NCBI GenBank assembly: GCA_002359975.1
Contig: DENG01000050.1
Span: 12,042 to 17,638, forward strand
Origin: Polynucleobacter sp. UBA2650
Lineage (GTDB): Bacteria; Pseudomonadota; Gammaproteobacteria; Burkholderiales; Burkholderiaceae
Direction of reading: 5' to 3'
Length of the DNA stretch: 5,597 bases
The translations under genes and the position numbers were made by a program. The number at the start of each line of letters is the position of its first letter. Within the stretch, counting starts at the first letter, position 1. Of this stretch, positions 1 through 5,597 are shown one piece after another. Below the pieces are notes generated by a model. It saw only the letters and a list, made by a program, of their open reading frames with translations. It did no database searches and was not told the DNA's origin.

Positions 1-284
1 GTTACCATGCCCAAATCACCATGACTAGCCTCAGCGGGGTGGACAAAGAAGGCCGGTGAGCCTGTGGATGCAAAAGTCGCAGCAATTTTTCGGGCGATGT
101 GACCCGATTTACCGATTCCTGAAACTACGATGCGACCACGACATTGCTCTAGGAGGGCGACCGATAAAACAAGGGCATCTTGACCTGTTTTTGCAAGCCG
201 GTCTCGCATTTTGCGCAAAGCATCCGCTTCGATATCGAGGGTATCGCACGCCAACTCAAGCGCACGTGGGTTCTTAGCTATCAT
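1..284 (-). CDS. kdsD: Arabinose-5-phosphate isomerase KdsD, N-terminal part (cut by left window edge)
   Basis: KdsD interconverts D-ribulose 5-phosphate and D-arabinose 5-phosphate in the cytoplasm, the first committed step toward Kdo for lipopolysaccharide. The 94 visible residues form the first part of a SIS (sugar isomerase) domain; family members are about 320-330 residues, so the rest of the SIS domain and the paired CBS domains lie beyond the left edge. The phosphosugar-binding loop GIGKSGH is at residues 56-62, and HPAEASHGDLGM is at 82-93. Lys59 and His88 coincide with residues reported as important in E. coli KdsD. The ATG at 284 gives the usual N-terminus; the frame stays open upstream but offers no other good start before an in-frame TGA. 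No clear Shine-Dalgarno sequence precedes it. In related genomes kdsC and lpt genes follow. KpsF or GutQ, paralogues with the same fold and reaction, are the alternative. Confidence 0.88.
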   Translation of the reverse strand, partial: MIAKNPRALELACDTLDIEADALRKMRDRLAKTGQDALVLSVALLEQCRGRIVVSGIGKSGHIARKIAATFASTGSPAFFVHPAEASHGDLGMV

Positions 285-288
285 GGAG
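285..288 (+). promoter_or_regulatory. Ribosome binding site GGAG of the CPA2 antiporter gene
   Basis: GGAG lies 7 bases before the ATG at 296, a normal Shine-Dalgarno spacing, and supports that start. It directly abuts the kdsD start codon, which is read on the other strand (ATG at 284-282). The ribosome binding site therefore fills part of the 11 bases that separate the two genes. Confidence 0.7.
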
Positions 289-295
289 TAAGTAT

Positions 296-2278
296 ATGCC
301 GAGCGTTCTTCAACTAACCCTATTTTTATTAGCCTCTGGTGTGGCGGGAGTCCTCATTTTCCGCTATTTTGGCTTGCCCCCCATTTTGGGCTATCTGGCT
401 GCCGGCGTTTTGATTGGACCTCATGCTTTAGGCCTGGCTTCTGATTCAGAAACCGTGAAGTATCTTGCCGAGTTCGGGGTGGTCTTTTTGATGTTTTCAA
501 TTGGCCTTGAATTCAATATTCATAAATTACGCTCGATGCGTAAGATCGTTTTTGGTCTAGGCGCTAGCCAGGTTATTTTGACAATCGTTTTAACAATACC
601 GATTGGCTTGATGATTGCCTGGATTTACCCCATGTCGTGGCAGGCAGCGCTTGCATTAGGGGGCGCCTTATCGATGTCATCGACCGCTATTGTCACCAAA
701 ATTTTGTCAGACAGGATGGAGCTCGAAACAGAGCAGGGTCGCAATGTAGTCGGTATTCTTTTATTTCAGGATCTTGCAGTAGTCTTTCTGTTAATTTTGA
801 TTCCCTCGCTTGCACAAAGCGGCAAAGATCTCATTACAGATATTTCAATCGCATTAGTCAAAATTTCGCTGGCTTTAGTGTTGATTTTTTATATCGGCCA
901 AAACGTCATGAGTCGTTGGTTTAAGTTTGTAGCGGGGTATCGCTCGCAAGAACTATTCATGCTCAATTTGCTATTAATTGTATTGGGCATGTCAGCACTG
1001 ACGGAGCATTTTGGTTTATCCATGGCGCTGGGGGCTTTTTTGGCAGGGATGCTGATATCGGAGACGCCCTATCGTCATGAGGTTGAAGACGATATCAAGC
1101 CATTTCGAGATGTATTGCTGGGCCTGTTTTTTATTACGATTGGCATGTTGCTTGATCCAGTAGTTATCTATGAGCAATGGATTCTTGTTTTACTGTTATT
1201 TGTTTTGCCCTTGGTATTTAAGTTCGGCTTAATTGCCATCCTCGCACGTGGATTTGGTTCAAGTTCGGGCATTTCCATTCGGACAGGTTTGTGTTTGGCA
1301 CAAGCGGGTGAGTTTGGCTTTGTACTGCTGAATCAAATTGACGGCTTACACATGATTGATCCTGCCTTTAGTCAAGCCGTGCTCGCAGCTATGTTGCTAT
1401 CCATGCTAATCGCCCCATTCTTAATTCAGTACAGCGATCAGATTGCACTGCGCTTTGCAAGTAATGAATGGCTATTACAGTCGCTTGCTTTAACTAAGGT
1501 GGCAACAAAAAGTGTTCGCAATAAAGATCACGTCATTATTTGTGGTTTTGGTCGTTCGGGTCAGGCGCTTGCCAAAATGCTCGACCAAGAGAACATTTCC
1601 TATCTAGCGCTAGATTTAGATCCAGACCGGATCGCAGATGCTGTAGCGGGGGGGAGTCATGTGGTGTATGGGGATGCAACACGTGAGAACGTCCTCGTAG
1701 CAGCGGGCTTATCTCGTGCAAAAGCACTAGTCATATCGTTTGCAGATACGCCGGCTAGCTTAAAGATCCTGCGCTTGGTCGAGGGTTTAAAGCCTGGCAT
1801 GACCGCATTGGTTCGTACGCGCGATGATGCAGATTTAGAAAAACTACAAAGTGCTGGTGCCACTGAAGTGATTCCAGAGCTCATCGAGGGTAGCTTAATG
1901 TTGGCCTCTCATGTTTTATTGATGATGGGCGTGCCCATGCGCAAGGTGGTACGGCGTATTACGGATGCTCGCGAAGAGCGCTATGGATTATTACGTGGGT
2001 ATTTTAGAGGCGCCGAAGATGATGAGGTAAGCGCAAATCAATCCTGGCATCTCCATTCTGTTCCCTTGCAAGAAGGCGCTCAAGCCCTTGGTAAGAGACT
2101 TTCTGAGCTCTCACTGGACGAGGATGGGGTTAACATTCAAGCGGTACGCAGAAAATCGACTGAATCGGACTATACAAAGTTAGACCTTGCCGAGGACCCT
2201 GTTTTACAGCAAGGTGATATTGTGGTTTTATCCGGTAGCCCAGAATCAATCGATTTAGCTGAGGCTCGCTTGCTCTAA
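296..2278 (+). CDS. Kef-type CPA2 family monovalent cation:proton antiporter with RCK_N (TrkA-N) and TrkA-C domains
   Basis: This inner-membrane protein is predicted to exchange or release K+ (or Na+) against H+, in pH and osmotic homeostasis. Residues 1 to about 380 are a Na/H-exchanger domain of about 12-13 hydrophobic segments. It contains LLFQDLAVV (155-163, with the family's Gln-Asp pair Q158-D159), [11 protein letters not shown] (246-256), and [10 protein letters not shown] (261-270), which matches the regulatory loop HALESDIEPF of E. coli KefC. A cytoplasmic Rossmann domain begins near 411, with its nucleotide loop GFGRSG at 417-422 and an acidic strand end near D440. Residues from about 585 to 660 look like a TrkA-C (RCK_C) ligand domain. 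At 660 residues it is longer than KefB, KefC (about 600-620) and YbaL (about 560). The extra TrkA-C region argues against strict orthology, so I give no gene symbol. The ATG at 296 has a good ribosome binding site. Ion specificity, and whether glutathione adducts gate it as in KefC, cannot be read from the sequence. The gene is intact; its last 24 bases overlap uvrA. Confidence 0.93.
   Translation: MPSVLQLTLFLLASGVAGVLIFRYFGLPPILGYLAAGVLIGPHALGLASDSETVKYLAEFGVVFLMFSIGLEFNIHKLRSMRKIVFGLGASQVILTIVLTIPIGLMIAWIYPMSWQAALALGGALSMSSTAIVTKILSDRMELETEQGRNVVGILLFQDLAVVFLLILIPSLAQSGKDLITDISIALVKISLALVLIFYIGQNVMSRWFKFVAGYRSQELFMLNLLLIVLGMSALTEHFGLSMALGAFLAGMLISETPYRHEVEDDIKPFRDVLLGLFFITIGMLLDPVVIYEQWILVLLLFVLPLVFKFGLIAILARGFGSSSGISIRTGLCLAQAGEFGFVLLNQIDGLHMIDPAFSQAVLAAMLLSMLIAPFLIQYSDQIALRFASNEWLLQSLALTKVATKSVRNKDHVIICGFGRSGQALAKMLDQENISYLALDLDPDRIADAVAGGSHVVYGDATRENVLVAAGLSRAKALVISFADTPASLKILRLVEGLKPGMTALVRTRDDADLEKLQSAGATEVIPELIEGSLMLASHVLLMMGVPMRKVVRRITDAREERYGLLRGYFRGAEDDEVSANQSWHLHSVPLQEGAQALGKRLSELSLDEDGVNIQAVRRKSTESDYTKLDLAEDPVLQQGDIVVLSGSPESIDLAEARLL
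1648..1654 (+). repeat. G7 homopolymer tract inside the antiporter gene
   Basis: Seven consecutive G bases encode the end of Ala451 plus Gly452 and Gly453, in the Rossmann (RCK_N) domain. The reading frame is intact at this length. Loss or gain of one G would frameshift the protein and remove the C-terminal regulatory domains while leaving the transport domain. Whether the tract varies in length is unknown. Confidence 0.6.
2255..2278. other. 24-bp tail-to-tail overlap of the antiporter gene and uvrA
   Basis: Both coding sequences end inside each other, with codons in exact back-to-back register. The antiporter stop TAA (2276-2278) is the complement of uvrA codon Leu965 (TTA). The uvrA stop TAA (2255-2257 on the minus strand) is the complement of antiporter codon Leu654 (TTA). 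The segment encodes the antiporter's last seven residues and UvrA's last seven residues, plus the two stops. No untranslated 3' spacer exists between the genes, so transcripts of the two must overlap. Confidence 0.9.
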
Positions 2279-5170
2279 AGACTTTTTCTTTTTGGCTGGT
2301 AATGGCGATTTAGCCTTTAACAACGGCTTCAGATATTTCCCCGTAAAGCTTGCTGCGTTATTAGCTACGTCTTCAGGCGATCCCTTTGCAATAATTTGAC
2401 CGCCACCGGCGCCACCATTTGGACCAAGGTCAATCAACCAATCTGCAGTTTTAATGACGTCCAAGTTGTGCTCAATGATGACCACTGTATTGCCTTGCTT
2501 CTTCAGTGTGTGAATAACACCCAGCAGTAATTTAATATCATGAAAGTGCAAACCAGTAGTTGGTTCATCCAAGATATACAAAGTGCGGCCGGTATCCCGT
2601 TTGGATAGTTCGAGTGACAACTTGACACGCTGCGCTTCGCCGCCTGATAGCGTGGTAGCGCTTTGTCCGAGACAGACATAACCTAAGCCAACATCAAGCA
2701 GGGTTTTAAGTTTACGTTTGACCACAGGCACTGCTTCAAAGAACTCATGCGCCTGTTCAATTGTCATTGCCAAAACCTCATGAATATTTTTACCTTTGTA
2801 ACGAATGTCCAAGGTCTCACGGTTATAGCGTTTTCCATGACAGACATCGCAAGGTACATAAACATCTGGTAAGAAATGCATTTCTACTTTAAGTACGCCA
2901 TCACCCTCGCAGGTCTCGCACCGCCCACCTTTGACGTTAAATGAGAAGCGCCCTGCTTCGTAGCCGCGCTCTCGTGCTGCTGGCACTCCAGCAAATAACT
3001 CTCGGATCGGGGTAAAGACCCCAGTGTAGGTTGCCGGGTTGGAGCGAGGCGTTCGTCCGATTGGAGACTGGTCAACATTAATGACCTTATCAAAAAACTC
3101 TATGCCCTCAATTCGTTCATGGGGCGCAGGTTCAGCACTTGACCCATAGAGATGTTGAGCGACCGCATGAAATAAGGTGTCATTAATTAAGGTGGATTTA
3201 CCGGAGCCCGATACACCGGTCACGCATGTTAATAAGCCCACTGGAATCTGCGCATCGACTTTTTGGAGGTTGTTGCCTGTTGCGCCAATGATGCTCAAGA
3301 AACGCCCATCATTTTTATTTCGATGCTCAGGCACAGTAATTTCTTCTAGCCCAGATAAATAAGCGCCTGTTAATGAGTTAGGGTTGTTTTCAACCTCCGT
3401 TGGCGTGCCGGTCGCAACGATTTGACCGCCATGAACACCAGCACCAGGACCAATGTCGATAACGTAGTCGGAAGAGCGGATCATATCCTCATCGTGTTCT
3501 ACAACCAAAACGCTATTACCTAGGTCCCGCAAATGTTTGAGAGTCGCAATGAGACGATCATTGTCGCGTTGATGTAAACCAATCGATGGCTCATCTAATA
3601 CGTACATCACCCCAGTCAGTCCCGAGCCAATTTGTGAGGCTAAACGAATTCGTTGCGCCTCACCGCCGGAGAGAGTATCGGCACTGCGCTCAAGAGAAAG
3701 ATAATCCAAACCAACATCGTTTAAAAAGCGAAGCCGGGAACCAATCTCTTTAACAATTTTGTCAGCAATCTCGCGCTTAGCGCCTTTAAGATTTAGTTCA
3801 GCAAAATAGTTTTGTGCCTCACGTAATGGCATGGCGCTAATTTCGTAAATAGCGCGGGCCTGTTTACTTTCACCCACTTTGACAAAACGCGCCTCTTTTC
3901 GAAGCCGTGTCCCCTTGCAATCAGGACAGGAGCGGATATTTTGGTAACGCGCCAACTCCTCACGAACTGCTGCAGAGTCGGTTTCGCGATAACGACGTTC
4001 AAAGTTGGCCAGGATTCCTTCAAATGAGTGCTCACGAACCACCGAGCGACCCTTTTCATTGAGATATTCAAATGGAATGGTATCTTCACCAGAGCCATGC
4101 AAAATAAGTTCTTGAGCTTTCTTAGAGAGTTTTTCAAACGGCTTCTCCAGATCAAAGCCGCCGTATTTCGCTAAGGTTTGTAATAACTTGAAGTAAAACT
4201 GATTGCGTCGATCCCAACCTTTGATGGCGCCCGACGCTAAAGAAAGATCTGGGTGTGCGACCACCCGTTTAGGATCAAAAAAGGAAATATGACCAAGGCC
4301 ATCACAACTTGGGCAAGCACCCATCGGGTTATTGAAAGAGAATAATCGTGGCTCTAACTCTTGCAATGAGTATGAACAAACGGGGCAGGCAAACTTACTT
4401 GAAAAGATAGTTTCATCGCCGGTATCCATATTGACGATCATGGCTTTACCATCCGCAAGTCGAAGTGCGGTTTCGAAGGATTCAGCAAGCCGCTGCCCAA
4501 TTTCTGCTTTTACGCGAATGCGGTCTACCACTACCTCGATAGAGTGCTTATCATTTTTCTTTAACTGAGGTAGGCGATCGGACTCAAAAATTTCTGCTTT
4601 AGCCGCATTGCTTGTTCCGCCTCCTGAGCGAACCCGAAAGCGGACGAATCCCTGAGCTTGCAAGTTTTCAAATAAATCGACAAACTCCCCTTTGCGTTCG
4701 CTGACAACAGGAGCCAAAATCATTAACTTGCTATCTTCTGGCATCGCTAATACGGTATCTACCATTTGGGATACGCTTTGTGCTTCTAGTGGAAGCTCAT
4801 GATCGGGGCAGTAGGGTGTGCCTGCACGGGCAAATAACAAACGAAGGTAATCATGAATTTCAGTAACCGTGCCTACGGTAGACCGTGGATTATGACTGGT
4901 TGCTTTTTGCTCGATCGAAATGGCTGGCGACAATCCCTCAATGACATCAACGTCGGGCTTTTCCATGAGTTGTAAAAACTGCCTTGCATATGCAGAAAGT
5001 GATTCCACATAGCGACGTTGTCCTTCGGCATACAGAGTATCAAAAGCTAGGGAGCTTTTGCCCGATCCTGAAAGCCCCGTAAGCACCACCAGTTTCTCGC
5101 GCGGGATATCGAGATTAATGTTTTTTAGGTTGTGGGTGCGGGCACCGCGGATCTTAATTTCGTTGTTCAT
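2255..5170 (-). CDS. uvrA: Excinuclease ABC subunit A (UvrA), nucleotide excision repair
   Basis: UvrA dimers scan DNA for bulky lesions, load UvrB onto the damage and then leave; ATP binding and hydrolysis drive the process. The protein carries two ABC ATPase modules. Module 1 has Walker [10 protein letters not shown] at 32-40, a zinc site at C262/C265/C286/C289, signature LSGGEAQR at 500-507, Walker B D526-E527 and switch His559. A further CxxC is at 415-418. Module 2 has Walker [10 protein letters not shown] at 652-660, the DNA-contacting zinc finger C751/C754/C774/C777, signature LSGGEAQR at 841-848, Walker B D868-E869 and His901. The UvrB-binding region is about 125-245 and holds a short insertion near 183-197 relative to E. 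coli. All key residues are present. At 971 residues it exceeds E. coli UvrA (940), mainly through a lysine-rich tail after KPLL (948-951). The ATG at 5170 matches the conserved N-terminus, although no good Shine-Dalgarno sequence precedes it. No LexA box is seen upstream. It is divergent from the MFS gene. Confidence 0.98.
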   Translation of the reverse strand: MNNEIKIRGARTHNLKNINLDIPREKLVVLTGLSGSGKSSLAFDTLYAEGQRRYVESLSAYARQFLQLMEKPDVDVIEGLSPAISIEQKATSHNPRSTVGTVTEIHDYLRLLFARAGTPYCPDHELPLEAQSVSQMVDTVLAMPEDSKLMILAPVVSERKGEFVDLFENLQAQGFVRFRVRSGGGTSNAAKAEIFESDRLPQLKKNDKHSIEVVVDRIRVKAEIGQRLAESFETALRLADGKAMIVNMDTGDETIFSSKFACPVCSYSLQELEPRLFSFNNPMGACPSCDGLGHISFFDPKRVVAHPDLSLASGAIKGWDRRNQFYFKLLQTLAKYGGFDLEKPFEKLSKKAQELILHGSGEDTIPFEYLNEKGRSVVREHSFEGILANFERRYRETDSAAVREELARYQNIRSCPDCKGTRLRKEARFVKVGESKQARAIYEISAMPLREAQNYFAELNLKGAKREIADKIVKEIGSRLRFLNDVGLDYLSLERSADTLSGGEAQRIRLASQIGSGLTGVMYVLDEPSIGLHQRDNDRLIATLKHLRDLGNSVLVVEHDEDMIRSSDYVIDIGPGAGVHGGQIVATGTPTEVENNPNSLTGAYLSGLEEITVPEHRNKNDGRFLSIIGATGNNLQKVDAQIPVGLLTCVTGVSGSGKSTLINDTLFHAVAQHLYGSSAEPAPHERIEGIEFFDKVINVDQSPIGRTPRSNPATYTGVFTPIRELFAGVPAARERGYEAGRFSFNVKGGRCETCEGDGVLKVEMHFLPDVYVPCDVCHGKRYNRETLDIRYKGKNIHEVLAMTIEQAHEFFEAVPVVKRKLKTLLDVGLGYVCLGQSATTLSGGEAQRVKLSLELSKRDTGRTLYILDEPTTGLHFHDIKLLLGVIHTLKKQGNTVVIIEHNLDVIKTADWLIDLGPNGGAGGGQIIAKGSPEDVANNAASFTGKYLKPLLKAKSPLPAKKKKSLEQASLS

Positions 5171-5207
5171 GATTTTTTAGCGTAACTTGTTAATATAGCC
5201 TTTTCTA
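5171..5207. promoter_or_regulatory. Short divergent intergenic region of uvrA and the MFS gene, with possible overlapping -10 elements
   Basis: Only 37 AT-rich bases separate the two start codons, and both promoters must lie here or reach into the neighbouring gene. On the minus strand TATATT (5197 to 5192) matches the -10 consensus at five of six positions and would give uvrA a leader of roughly 14 bases. On the plus strand TAATAT (5191-5196) matches four of six and would start the MFS transcript only a few bases before its ATG. No convincing -35 is found for either direction. No CTGT-N8-ACAG LexA site is visible. Confidence 0.35.
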
Positions 5208-5597
5208 ATGAACTCTTCCGAACTCCGCTCAACCCTGGCTCTTGCTGGCATCTTTGGCTTGCGGATGCTAGGCCTTTTCCTGCTCTTACCCGTCTTTTCT
5301 TTGCATGCCAAGGATTTACCGGGGGGGCAAAATGCCCTCTGGGTAGGCTTAGCGCTCGGTATCTTTAATATTGTTCAGGCTTTTTTTCATATTCCTCTGG
5401 GTACCTTATCAGACCGAATTGGTCGAAAACCGGTCGTTTTGTGGGGCCTGAGCCTATTTATTGCTGGCGCATTCATTGCGGCTAGTCGAGATGATTTATT
5501 GTGGATCGCGATTGGTCGCGGCTTAATGGGAGCAGGTGCTATCTCCGCTGCGGTATCCGCTTGGGTTGCTGATTTAACCCGCGAACAGGGGAGGACC
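5208..5597 (+). CDS. MFS transporter, YajR-like, N-terminal part (cut by right window edge)
   Basis: This is an inner-membrane major facilitator superfamily carrier, probably a proton-driven exporter of unknown substrate. The 130 visible residues cover about the first four transmembrane helices (roughly 9-30, 43-62, 75-93 and 97-120). The conserved MFS motif A, GTLSDRIGRKPV, sits at residues 65-76 in the loop between helices 2 and 3. Around it, FGLRMLGLFLLLPV (16-29), the GRGLMGAG stretch (103-110) and ADLTREQGRT (121-130) resemble my recollection of E. coli YajR, which also has a C-terminal YAM domain; that part would lie outside the window. The ATG at 5208 follows an in-frame TAG at 5196-5198, so translation cannot start much earlier. 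No Shine-Dalgarno sequence is visible. In many Burkholderiales an MFS gene lies between uvrA and ssb, which fits this position. Confidence 0.9.
   Translation, partial: MNSSELRSTLALAGIFGLRMLGLFLLLPVFSLHAKDLPGGQNALWVGLALGIFNIVQAFFHIPLGTLSDRIGRKPVVLWGLSLFIAGAFIAASRDDLLWIAIGRGLMGAGAISAAVSAWVADLTREQGRT
5321..5327 (+). repeat. G7 homopolymer tract inside the MFS transporter gene
   Basis: Seven consecutive G bases complete codon Pro38 and encode Gly39 and Gly40, in the predicted periplasmic loop between helices 1 and 2. The frame is intact at this length. A one-base slip would truncate the protein near its N-terminus. It has the same length as the tract in the antiporter gene; variation is not shown. 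Confidence 0.6.

Noticed and set aside
56..277. Open reading frame of 73 codons on the plus strand
   Set aside because: It lies entirely antisense to kdsD, whose translation shows clear SIS-domain motifs. The plus-strand product resembles nothing and has no ribosome binding site.
279..284. TATCAT as a -10 element for the antiporter gene
   Set aside because: It matches five of six bases, but no -35 lies at a suitable distance. Transcription from it would begin after the GGAG ribosome binding site.
637..924. Open reading frame of 95 codons on the plus strand inside the antiporter gene
   Set aside because: It is an out-of-frame shadow of the membrane domain; the encoded sequence has no family features.
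1536..1884. Two overlapping minus-strand open frames opposite the antiporter's RCK domain
   Set aside because: They are antisense to a well conserved domain and show no recognisable protein features.
2254..2295. Possible intrinsic terminator for the antiporter: TTTAG (2254-2258) can pair with CTAAA (2275-2279), followed by two T5 runs
   Set aside because: The stem is only five mostly A-T pairs with a 16-base interior that pairs poorly. The T runs are explained by the lysine codons of the UvrA tail. It is too weak to annotate, though 3'-end mapping could revive it.
2884..3362. Short open frames on both strands in the second ABC module and linker of uvrA
   Set aside because: They overlap conserved UvrA motifs in other frames and have no independent support.
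2600..3700. Repeated similarity within uvrA, including two copies of the LSGGEAQR coding segment
   Set aside because: This is the normal ancient duplication of the two ABC modules in UvrA, not a recent repeat.
3793..4155. Open frame of 120 codons on the minus strand within uvrA
   Set aside because: It is an alternative frame of uvrA, which is continuous and conserved through this stretch.
4332..4568. Open frame of 78 codons on the plus strand opposite uvrA
   Set aside because: It is antisense to the conserved UvrB-binding and zinc-site region of UvrA and looks like low-complexity shadow translation.
1..5597. Search by eye for CRISPR repeats, tRNA or rRNA, transposase, integrase, toxin-antitoxin or phage genes
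   Set aside because: None was seen. The window is filled by four conserved chromosomal genes, and every gap is shorter than 40 bp.

Overview
The window looks like ordinary chromosome from a betaproteobacterium of the Burkholderiales. The most likely source is a moderate-GC freshwater lineage such as Polynucleobacter. This rests on three things: the proteins read as Burkholderiales-like versions of housekeeping families, the gene order (kdsD / Kef-type antiporter / uvrA / MFS) matches what I remember for that order, and base composition is clearly lower in GC than Burkholderia or Ralstonia. The genus call is inference, made without any database search.

The layout is very compact, with four protein genes covering nearly every base. 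Positions 1-284 (minus) hold the N-terminal part of KdsD, the arabinose-5-phosphate isomerase of Kdo/LPS synthesis, cut by the left edge. After an 11-bp gap, 296-2278 (plus) encodes a complete 660-residue CPA2 (KefB/KefC-like) monovalent cation:proton antiporter with cytoplasmic NAD-binding (RCK/KTN) and TrkA-C domains. Positions 2255-5170 (minus) encode complete UvrA, the damage-recognition ATPase of nucleotide excision repair; its last eight codons overlap the antiporter's 3' end. After a 37-bp divergent gap, 5208 to the right edge (plus) is the first 130 residues of a YajR-like MFS transporter.

The genes alternate in direction (minus, plus, minus, plus), so no two of them form an operon inside the window. 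kdsD probably leads a Kdo/Lpt gene cluster to the left, and the MFS gene may lead toward ssb to the right; both are expectations from related genomes and cannot be seen here. The four proteins serve separate tasks: envelope synthesis, cation/pH homeostasis, DNA repair and small-molecule efflux.

I see no RNA genes, insertion sequences, CRISPR arrays, phage genes or other mobile elements, and no stretch above 40 bp without a gene. I found no convincing undescribed system. The points that merit a second look concern compaction: the in-register tail-to-tail overlap of the antiporter and uvrA, the nearly absent divergent gap at kdsD, the short uvrA/MFS divergent region without an SOS box, and two G7 tracts inside transporter genes.
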